A program made the translations under genes and the position numbers. Shown here piece after piece: positions 1-6,095 of a stretch of 6,095 nucleotides of DNA. The notes below the pieces were generated by a model. It did no database searches, was not told the DNA's origin, and saw only the letters and a program-made list of their open reading frames with translations. This DNA comes from an uncultured Ruminococcus sp. GTDB taxonomy: Bacteria; Bacillota; Clostridia; Oscillospirales; Acutalibacteraceae. Position 1 is the first letter of the stretch, and each line of letters opens with the position of its first letter. The stretch is from positions 1 through 6,095 of the forward strand of contig CACYDO010000142.1 of the NCBI GenBank assembly GCA_902773165.1. Reading direction: 5' to 3'.

Positions 1-1873
1 ATATCAGCGCATATCTTCTGAAGTTCTGAAATTCCATCTTTGACTTAAGAAATAATCTGTATTTCTTGTCGAGAGCACCGTACGAGTACTCAAAAAAGCT
101 AATATCCAATGGCCACGGAAGGCGTTCATCCTTTGCTGAACAGATATCATTATCGCTCAAGCAGCAAAAATGATACACCTGTCCTCGTTTGTCCGCCTTA
201 CCGCTTAGCAGTACATCGCCGTCAATCTGTTCGAAATTTCTAACTATCCAATTTGCACTTGTATCGACAAAGTCATCCTGACTCAGATAATAAGACAAAG
301 TTTGCTTAAGGCAAACATAAGTACCAGTATCAGGAAGATCGATCCTGTCGATGCGCTGAGCAAGGCGCGATATGACCTCTTTTACCTCATCATCGAGATC
401 ATCCATATGCTCGGTTCGCTTAACAATAAAATCATGTATTTTTCTGTAAAAGCGATTAAAGTTATCTCCCTCTTCGTCAAAATCCTCAAAAAAATACTTA
501 ATTATATCATTCAGTTCCTCTAACGCTTTTATGAGGTCTTTCAATTCGTCCTTAGGCATATTCAAATAACCTATTCTTCTGAAATCGGAACTGCTTTTAC
601 CAACATACTTTCTCAGCCTTCTCAAGCTTTCTATTATCCCGTTTAGCTTGGTTTCTTTAACTATATACGGTTCCACACAGTTAAACGACGAAAGCAGCAG
701 ACCGTTGCGTTTTTCTGATATAATTCCTGCGCTAAGGCATTCCTTTATTCTCGCGGTATCGTCTACAACTACGCATTTTGATTGATTATCCCACATTTCA
801 AGCGCCGATACAAAGAAATGTCCTATGGGATAATCCAGAAAATGCCGCTCTCCGAACTGTTCGGGGTAATACGCCCGCAAAACATCATTCACTTTCCCTG
901 AAGCAGAATACATCTGTTCTGGCATAAACTTCAGCGTTGATCCCAATTCTCGGCTTTTTTCCTGATGATTTCTCGCTTCTTCGTAAAGCATCGCACAGTA
1001 TCCCGCAAACTCCGTAAGATTATCGAATTCCACAACTTCGATCCCACTGAGGATATCCGAAGCATCCTTATATTCTCCGTTCGATAGCGTTCCCACGCTA
1101 TCGGCAAGAACATTGCACGGATAGCTTTGCACCATAAGCGAAACAGGTCTGAACTTATTACGGTTACTGATATTTATCGGCACTTCAAAAAGCGAATATA
1201 TATCAAGCCATGTTTTGTATACTGACGAATACTGCTCCTGATAGTTAAAAAGCAGGATCACATTTTTATATTTACACATATCCTCGATGGCACACAGCAT
1301 GGCAGGAGTAAACTGATGTACTCCATGTATTACCACCGTACTTGTATCAAGTCTTTCAAGATCGTTTTTCAGCGCATTTCTGATCGCGTTGTCGATCTGC
1401 TCTTCTTCAAGTGCCCTGACAAAACGGAAATAGGATTTTTCCTTTGCGCAAATTATATGATATATATCCAACAAATACTTTTGATCGATATTCATCAAAG
1501 ATGTATCAAATTGATCGGGAGACATATCAAGTTCCTTAAACAATCTGATACATGACGCAAGATTCTTGGCATTGTATTCCAACGAACGCTTTATACTCGT
1601 TTGATCGCCGCCGTCTATCTGCATCAAATAGATCGCATTATCCACCTCCATCATCTGCTTCATGCGAGTGTTGCGATCTTCCCAGTTGTTATACAATTCA
1701 TTTAAGAAGCGCCAAAAAGTTACCATATTCCTGCGTAGTTCGGGATACGCAGATGAGAATCCGTTCACCATGGTTTGCGATACACATAACTGAGGACACT
1801 CTTTTAAGACACTCCAAAACTCTTCTCTTTTCAACTCGTAAGGATTGGAGTATGTATATATTTTTAAACTCAT
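1..1873 (-). CDS. AddB/RecC-like inactivated helicase subunit, partner of the NERD-UvrD protein (3' end outside window)
   Basis: I translated this frame codon by codon: ATG at 1873 opens 624 codons with no stop before the left edge. No Walker A, Walker B or other ATPase motif is present, so it is not an active motor. Residues about 178-190 (STVVIHGVHQFTP) resemble the 'ID GF..FTP' segment of AddB/RecC-type inactive helicases, followed by a helix and a hydrophobic strand (VILLFNYQEQ). Residues 348-358 (YPIGHFFVSAL) recall the 'PLGRFL' segment of that family. Residues 567-574 (YHFCCLSD) followed by LPWPLD (585-590) recall the conserved strand and FP-type motif before the C-terminal region. A PD-(D/E)XK nuclease domain with Fe-S cysteines, as in AddB, would lie beyond the left edge and cannot be judged. 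Its start is 3 bp after the helicase stop, with its binding site inside the helicase gene, which suggests translational coupling and a stoichiometric complex. The reading frame is certain. The family call rests on motif resemblance and is moderate. Confidence 0.8.
   Translation of the reverse strand, partial: MSLKIYTYSNPYELKREEFWSVLKECPQLCVSQTMVNGFSSAYPELRRNMVTFWRFLNELYNNWEDRNTRMKQMMEVDNAIYLMQIDGGDQTSIKRSLEYNAKNLASCIRLFKELDMSPDQFDTSLMNIDQKYLLDIYHIICAKEKSYFRFVRALEEEQIDNAIRNALKNDLERLDTSTVVIHGVHQFTPAMLCAIEDMCKYKNVILLFNYQEQYSSVYKTWLDIYSLFEVPINISNRNKFRPVSLMVQSYPCNVLADSVGTLSNGEYKDASDILSGIEVVEFDNLTEFAGYCAMLYEEARNHQEKSRELGSTLKFMPEQMYSASGKVNDVLRAYYPEQFGERHFLDYPIGHFFVSALEMWDNQSKCVVVDDTARIKECLSAGIISEKRNGLLLSSFNCVEPYIVKETKLNGIIESLRRLRKYVGKSSSDFRRIGYLNMPKDELKDLIKALEELNDIIKYFFEDFDEEGDNFNRFYRKIHDFIVKRTEHMDDLDDEVKEVISRLAQRIDRIDLPDTGTYVCLKQTLSYYLSQDDFVDTSANWIVRNFEQIDGDVLLSGKADKRGQVYHFCCLSDNDICSAKDERLPWPLDISFFEYSYGALDKKYRLFLKSKMEFQNFRRYALI
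1082..1103 (-). other. Perfect 9-bp hairpin with GNRA-type loop inside the AddB-like gene
   Basis: On the minus (mRNA) strand the arm CGATAGCGT is followed by a GGGA loop and the exact complementary arm ACGCTATCG, so the loop is of the GNRA type. It falls in the codons for Ala-Asp-Ser-Val-Gly-Thr-Leu-Ser. No U-run follows, so it is not an intrinsic terminator. The pairing is directly visible; a function is unproven, and a chance origin in coding sequence remains possible. Confidence 0.45.
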
Positions 1874-1876
1874 TTT

Positions 1877-4800
1877 TTACATCCTCTCCAAAAACGACTT
1901 CCAAGAAGGATATTCAACATCAAGGTTGTTAAACCAAATAAAATTATTTATTGCGCGAGTCATCGCAACATAAAGCACACGCGATTCCTCCATCACGGTT
2001 TCTTTCGTTTCTCTTTCCACTGCGTAATACTCGTTAGGATAAACAGCGTCATCGCTTTCTCCTGTAAAGCAATATCCTATCTGTCCATTGTCGTATGTAA
2101 CATCGATACTGTTTTCCATCCCTTTCAAAAAACTCTTATCGGTAAACGGCATGATGACCGTCCCGTATTCAAGCCCCTTTGATTTGTGAACAGTCAGACA
2201 CACTACTTTGGCGCCGTTGCTTTCGGCCGTTACCGTTCTGCCCTTGTTATCGTCCTTGGCGATCATCATTACATGCAGCCACTGATCCACTCCGTCGAGA
2301 GTTAAATAACTGCGTCGGTTGTCGTTCGACATCATTTCAAACAACAGCTCAAAATTCACTCTATAAAACTCCTGTGCAGCTTCTTCACTCGAAAATCGCT
2401 TCCACGGAGCGGTTTTCTCATACACAAGCCGTATCATCTTAAGAATAGGCTCCTTTTGAAAACACCCTATAAGTTCTTCCCATGTCCTTTCCATGGTTTC
2501 AATAAAGAAAGAGTTCAAGCATTCGATAAGCAACTCTCTCTTTTCGCTCTGAGATAATCCGTAAATCGCAGACAGCTTAAAATCGGTATTGATATAATTG
2601 CTGTGAATCAGATCATATAGATGAGGTATGCTGTATGGATTTAAAAGCGCCGAGGTCAGTTTGCAAAGATCTATCGTAGACTGTATACGAAACAACTCGC
2701 CCCCGAGTTCATTATCTACCGTGATATGTCTCTTGTTGGCTTCTCTGATAACATTGCGTATCTGCGTGTTCGTTCTGACAAGTATCGCTATCGTTCTTTC
2801 GGCAGGGCTAAGCTTCTCGGTTTCCAAACGTTCCGAAACGACGTTTCTTTGTTCTTCAACCACCTTGAAAAGCTCATCGTAAAACACATCGGATTGTTTC
2901 TTATCCGAGGCATGATAATCATATTTAACAACAAGCTTTTCATCCGGGTAGATATCATTGGTCTTTACACCAACGATCCTGTCTTGTGTTTTGTCATAGG
3001 GAAGCATCTCGGACTCCCCCATATACTCAAAGACATTTTCAAAGCGAGACAGCAAACGGCTGTCACTTCTGTAATTCTTTCTCAGAGAAAAACTCAGCCA
3101 TTCGTGGTCTTCACAGCCCATCTTTCGGAATGCGTCCATTGTGGCACCACGAAAGCGATAAATGCTCTGTTTAAGATCACCCACAACGAAAAATCTGAAC
3201 GGAACTTTGCTTTGCATTTTGAGAAATGCCGCTATCTGAGCATCGTCCGTATCCTGGAATTCATCAATAAACAGATACTTGTAGTGAAAAAGATTCGCAT
3301 TAAAAGCAGAAGCTGAAACCGCCTTGTCGAGATATATCATATATTCCGACAGAGTCAATGAATTATCCTCCATCAGTTTTCGGGCATATTCTTTCTCCGT
3401 CTCAATTATGACCTGCGAAATAATGTCATTTATATAAGGCATCGCATCAATGGGTCTGCCAAACGCTTCCATAGAAGCACTTTTTATATCACAGCCCTTT
3501 GAATACAGCTTATTGGAAAACTCCAATAAACATCTTCTAAGATCATCGATCTTTAACGGAAGATTATCAAAAAACAAGGGCTTATTCTCACGGTTGTATT
3601 TACCAAGGAATTCGGCAAATAAGCGGTCGAATATTTTCTGCTTTTCGTAGCTTCCTGAAATGGTACTAAAATTCGTTCCGACTCCAAGAACAACAGAAGT
3701 CTTCTTTATTACATCTTTTGCAAAGCTGTGAATGGTCGATATCCTTATTTTCTCAATATTTGAGACCATTTCAAGATATTTCGTATTTCTTGTCAGAACA
3801 AAGTAATTCAAATAATGCTGCTTAAGCCGTGATTTCATATTTGCAGCAGCGTCTTGTGTAAAGGTCAGCATCGCGATCTCTTCACATGGTTCTAATACGC
3901 CGGAGGAGGAAGCAAGGCTGCACAAAAACGCTACGCGAGAAACCATAGAGTATGTTTTTCCCGTGCCTGCACCCGCCCTGACTTGAATATCGTGTGAGGG
4001 ATCGGCATGTTCGACTTCATATTGATCAAAGTTAAAATCTGTCGTTTCTGCAAGACGGCAAAGGATCGCTCTCTGAAGCTCGTCACATTTACCATCGGTC
4101 ACGATAAAACTATTCTCGGCAAGCTTTTGTGGAACATAATACGCTTCAAACCCAAATGCCGCCACCCTGTCACCTTTTCGGACGATATCCGATATATTAT
4201 CGAGCTCACCATAACCCAGATTGGTGCCCTCCGGCACTATAGAACGATTTTTAAAAGTATCGGATAGAAATCCTGCGATCAAATCAACATCCTGATAACA
4301 GCTGAAAAAGATCGTTTGTTTAATACCGTTTTCATAATCTCGAAATATGTCTGCATATTCAGACATCGTAATATGATCGGGAAAGTAATAAAGTTTGGAA
4401 TATGGAGAAAAGGGTTCTACCGGTGGTTCAATCGAATAATCTGGCTCAAAAAAGAGCCTGCATTTATGGTAGACTTCACCTGTCAAAGGATCTCTTTTTC
4501 CCGTGTTGTTGGTTTCCGATATTGCATAACACAGCTTACTGGCAAAATTTACATTGGATTCTATGTCCTCTCGAAAAAGGGTGTATTCCTTCTCGGATAC
4601 AACACTCAACTCTGCTTCGTCAAATTCTTCTTCCGACAAAAATGGATAACACACCATACTCGCAACGGTCGGATTTATATGTAATGATTTTTCTATTTTA
4701 TTGACCAGATTAAAGCGGTATCTGTTAGCTTGCTTTTTTGGTGATGTGGACTTTCTCCCGTCAGCAAGAATTATCTCATCAGAGTTTTTCACTGATACTA

Positions 4801-4999
4801 TATGCGATCTGGTCCAACCCTTGACCTCGATAATGACCAATCCGAGATCTTCTATCAAAAGACAAAAATCGAACTCCTGACCGTTGATCTCTCTATTATA
4901 ATAACAAATAACCTCTTTCGGTAGATTTTTCTCAATGCAGTCCCACACCTTGATCTCACCCATGTATTCTGACGGTCTGCTATTCTTCATTTGTGCCAT
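1877..4999 (-). CDS. NERD-domain / UvrD-like superfamily 1A DNA helicase fusion
   Basis: This is a predicted ATP-dependent 3'-5' DNA translocase/helicase of 1040 residues fused to a nuclease-like domain. Residues about 10-125 match a NERD (PD-(D/E)XK-type) domain: GE at 14-15, Asp44 in EFDF, Glu58-Val-Lys60 in IIEVKGW, and Gln90 in SPKKQA, so the putative metal-binding set is intact. Residues about 126-320 are unrecognised. The helicase core follows: Walker A AGAGTGKT (342-349), motif Ia TFTQDAA (379-385), STIHSF (421-426), Walker B IDEFQDTD (578-585), motif III VVGDLKQSIYRFRGA (605-619), motif IV KNYRS (641-645), motif V TVHKSKGLEY (936-945) and motif VI LYVAMTRA (1009-1016) with the arginine finger at 1015. 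QSIYRFRGA and DEFQDTD resemble AddA/UvrD/RecB. The protein stops 24 residues after motif VI, so it lacks the C-terminal nuclease of AddA. ATG 4999 is preferred over the Met codon at 4990 because GGAGAG lies 6 nt upstream of it. Helicase identity is firm, NERD is likely, and its role in repair or defence is inferred from context. Confidence 0.95.
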   Translation of the reverse strand: MAQMKNSRPSEYMGEIKVWDCIEKNLPKEVICYYNREINGQEFDFCLLIEDLGLVIIEVKGWTRSHIVSVKNSDEIILADGRKSTSPKKQANRYRFNLVNKIEKSLHINPTVASMVCYPFLSEEEFDEAELSVVSEKEYTLFREDIESNVNFASKLCYAISETNNTGKRDPLTGEVYHKCRLFFEPDYSIEPPVEPFSPYSKLYYFPDHITMSEYADIFRDYENGIKQTIFFSCYQDVDLIAGFLSDTFKNRSIVPEGTNLGYGELDNISDIVRKGDRVAAFGFEAYYVPQKLAENSFIVTDGKCDELQRAILCRLAETTDFNFDQYEVEHADPSHDIQVRAGAGTGKTYSMVSRVAFLCSLASSSGVLEPCEEIAMLTFTQDAAANMKSRLKQHYLNYFVLTRNTKYLEMVSNIEKIRISTIHSFAKDVIKKTSVVLGVGTNFSTISGSYEKQKIFDRLFAEFLGKYNRENKPLFFDNLPLKIDDLRRCLLEFSNKLYSKGCDIKSASMEAFGRPIDAMPYINDIISQVIIETEKEYARKLMEDNSLTLSEYMIYLDKAVSASAFNANLFHYKYLFIDEFQDTDDAQIAAFLKMQSKVPFRFFVVGDLKQSIYRFRGATMDAFRKMGCEDHEWLSFSLRKNYRSDSRLLSRFENVFEYMGESEMLPYDKTQDRIVGVKTNDIYPDEKLVVKYDYHASDKKQSDVFYDELFKVVEEQRNVVSERLETEKLSPAERTIAILVRTNTQIRNVIREANKRHITVDNELGGELFRIQSTIDLCKLTSALLNPYSIPHLYDLIHSNYINTDFKLSAIYGLSQSEKRELLIECLNSFFIETMERTWEELIGCFQKEPILKMIRLVYEKTAPWKRFSSEEAAQEFYRVNFELLFEMMSNDNRRSYLTLDGVDQWLHVMMIAKDDNKGRTVTAESNGAKVVCLTVHKSKGLEYGTVIMPFTDKSFLKGMENSIDVTYDNGQIGYCFTGESDDAVYPNEYYAVERETKETVMEESRVLYVAMTRAINNFIWFNNLDVEYPSWKSFLERM
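1883..1889 (-). promoter_or_regulatory. Ribosome binding site of the AddB-like gene, inside the helicase 3' end
   Basis: The minus strand reads GGAGAGG, ending 9 nt before the ATG at 1873. It lies within the last codons of the helicase gene (Glu-Arg-Met-stop). Ribosomes ending the helicase would therefore clear the site needed to start the next protein, as expected for coupled translation. Confidence 0.8.
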
Positions 5000-5005
5000 G
5001 ATGAT

Positions 5006-5011
5006 CTCTCC
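5006..5011 (-). promoter_or_regulatory. Ribosome binding site of the NERD-UvrD helicase gene
   Basis: The minus strand reads GGAGAG, ending 6 nt before the ATG at 4999. It sits in the 20-bp gap after the cysteine desulfurase stop. Its spacing selects Met1 at 4999 over the next in-frame Met codon at 4990, which would be 15 nt away. No promoter or terminator fits in this gap, so the two genes are probably on one transcript. Confidence 0.8.
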
Positions 5012-5019
5012 GATTTATT

Positions 5020-6095
5020 TTATTTTGTTAATAGACGTATCAAACAGTCAATGTTCGATTTTGTTGTGTACTTATTAAGCGAAACTCTTATTATTTTGCT
5101 CACATTTTCTTTTTGTCCGATCGCTGCTATCACATGAGAAGGTTCACCCGCACTGCACGCCGAACCTGTGGATATTGCGACTTCTGAACTAACACGTTTA
5201 ATAAATCTCTCGTTATTAAAATTCCTTCTTTTCACAAGTAAACTGATTATTCCTTTTACTCTTGACCGTGGGTCTATAAGCGGTAAAACATCGTGTATTT
5301 GACTAAGTCCTGCGATAAGATATTCATCAAGCTCACATATCAGCTTTTCGTTTTTCTCCATATCCCTCGTGGCTATTTCAGCAGCTTTTCCAAAACCCAC
5401 TATGTTATGAACAGCCAATGTACCTCCTCTAATGCCGAACTCCTGCTCTCCTCCGTGCAATAGTGACGTAATCGGCGGAAGACCGTATTTATCCGATCTG
5501 ATATACGCACAGCCTACTCCTTTCGGACCATAAAGCTTGTGCGCAGAAGCAGAAAGGAAATCGCAGTCTATGGTATCTACATTTACATCAAGCTTACCTA
5601 ACGCCTGAGTTGCATCAACATGAAGAGCCACGCCTTTTTCTCTGCACAAAACAGATATCGGTGCAATATCTGTAACAGCACCAGTCTCGTTATTAACAAG
5701 CATAAATGAAGCCATGGCAGTATTATCGTTAATCGCATTTTTCACCGTATCCTGCTCTACTGCCCCGTTTTCGCTAACACCAAGGAAGTCGGCGCTGAAT
5801 CCGCGGTCAATGCGTTTGTTTGCCGCAAACAAGGCAATGGTTGCGTCATGATTTGAATAGATCTCTCCGTTCAAAAAGCGGCATGTATTCAACGTTGCTT
5901 TATGGTCAGCCTTTGATGTTATGATATGAGTTCTTCCGCTGCCGTAATATCGGCTATAGTCCATAAACCCTTTTATAATAAAATTCGTACTCTCGGTTGC
6001 TCCCGAAGTAAATACAATTTCCTCGCTTTTTGCACCTATCAATCGTGAAACCTTTTCGCGTGCGTCTTCAACAGCTTTTTTCGCGTTGACAGCGG
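5020..6095 (-). CDS. Cysteine desulfurase, IscS/NifS/DndA-like, class V aminotransferase fold (5' end outside window)
   Basis: The protein should take sulfur from L-cysteine, giving alanine and an enzyme-bound persulfide, in the cytosol. 357 residues are visible. By alignment from memory with E. coli IscS, about 43 N-terminal residues, including the initial strand and ATTP-type motif, lie beyond the right edge. Seen in order: FTSGATES near 6000; PLP-stacking His in the ADHK motif (5902-5904); VNNETG; PLP-binding Asp and Gln in HVDATQ (5614-5616, 5605-5607); Schiff-base Lys in SASAHKLYGPKG (5536-5538); GGEQEFGIRGGT; and the persulfide Cys in STGSACSAGEPSH (5155-5157). The Asn-Asp-Gln-Lys spacings match IscS exactly. 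Unusual points are about 20 extra residues after the His, a Cys loop two residues shorter than IscS, and an end soon after the SLNKYTT strand without the IscU-binding tail. The frame is open upstream of a TTG at 6042 with conserved-looking sequence (AVEDARERVSRL), so that TTG is internal. It is the first visible gene of the block, 20 bp before the helicase. Family assignment is firm; the sulfur acceptor is unknown. Confidence 0.95.
   Translation of the reverse strand, partial: AVNAKKAVEDAREKVSRLIGAKSEEIVFTSGATESTNFIIKGFMDYSRYYGSGRTHIITSKADHKATLNTCRFLNGEIYSNHDATIALFAANKRIDRGFSADFLGVSENGAVEQDTVKNAINDNTAMASFMLVNNETGAVTDIAPISVLCREKGVALHVDATQALGKLDVNVDTIDCDFLSASAHKLYGPKGVGCAYIRSDKYGLPPITSLLHGGEQEFGIRGGTLAVHNIVGFGKAAEIATRDMEKNEKLICELDEYLIAGLSQIHDVLPLIDPRSRVKGIISLLVKRRNFNNERFIKRVSSEVAISTGSACSAGEPSHVIAAIGQKENVSKIIRVSLNKYTTKSNIDCLIRLLTK

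Noticed and set aside
1082..1103. Hairpin as an intrinsic terminator
   Set aside because: No U-rich tract follows on the minus strand, and it lies in the middle of an uninterrupted coding frame.
302..1932. Short plus-strand frames (302-523, 1316-1555, 1552-1932) and minus-strand frames (931-1113, 1698-1904)
   Set aside because: The continuous 624-codon minus-strand frame from 1873 explains this region. The short frames are out of phase with it and have no family resemblance.
2726..3316. Plus-strand open frame of 196 codons
   Set aside because: It is wholly antisense to the helicase core, including motifs II-IV, and its translation shows no recognisable domain. It is a shadow of the real gene.
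4316..4684. Plus-strand open frames opposite the NERD-helicase junction
   Set aside because: They are antisense to a well-supported gene, overlap one another in different frames, and encode Arg/Phe/Ile-rich sequence without motifs.
1877..4999. Naming the helicase addA, uvrD or pcrA
   Set aside because: The N-terminal NERD domain, the absence of a C-terminal AddA nuclease and the non-housekeeping context do not match those genes, despite shared helicase motifs.
6040..6042. TTG at 6042 as the start of the cysteine desulfurase
   Set aside because: The frame stays open to the right edge and encodes the helix normally found before this point in IscS-like proteins. Starting here would also remove the conserved N-terminal part of the fold.
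1..6095. Firm call of a Dnd or Ssp phosphorothioation cluster
   Set aside because: Only the cysteine desulfurase is shared with those systems; none of their diagnostic partners is visible, so I leave it as a hypothesis and give no dndA or sspA symbol.

Overview
All detectable coding sequence in this 6.1 kb window lies on the minus strand, so it is read from right to left. It forms one tightly packed, probably co-transcribed block of three genes. Both outer genes run off the window. The AT-rich composition, frequent AGA and ATA codons, and strong GGAGAG-type ribosome binding sites suggest a low-GC Firmicute, perhaps a gut-type clostridium. That is an inference from composition only; no marker gene is present.

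In transcription order: (1) 6095-5020, an IscS/NifS-type PLP-dependent cysteine desulfurase lacking about its first 43 residues at the right edge; (2) after 20 bp, 4999-1877, a 1040-residue protein joining an N-terminal NERD nuclease-like domain to a complete superfamily 1A (UvrD/AddA-like) helicase; (3) after only 3 bp, 1873-1, an open frame of 624 codons with no stop before the left edge. The third protein has no ATPase motifs and looks like an AddB/RecC-type inactivated helicase whose C-terminal part is outside the window.

Genes 2 and 3 look like a rearranged AddAB/RecBC-style pair: the active motor carries its nuclease at the front instead of the back, and the partner is a motor-dead scaffold. 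The upstream cysteine desulfurase is the odd partner. It keeps every catalytic residue that can be checked. It has a shortened active-site Cys loop, about 20 extra residues after the PLP-stacking His, and lacks the C-terminal tail that E. coli IscS uses to bind IscU. Two readings fit. The sulfur may feed DNA phosphorothioation (Dnd/Ssp-like) or another thiolation pathway in a defence island, with the helicase-nuclease as effector. Or it may serve an Fe-S cluster in the AddB-like partner, since true AddB carries a 4Fe-4S cluster in its nuclease domain. No dndB-E, ssp or other diagnostic gene is visible, so flanking sequence must decide.

No RNA genes, insertion sequences, CRISPR arrays, promoters or terminators were found. 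There is no gene-free stretch longer than 20 bp. The only notable non-coding structure is a perfect 9-bp hairpin with a GNRA loop inside the third gene (1082-1103).
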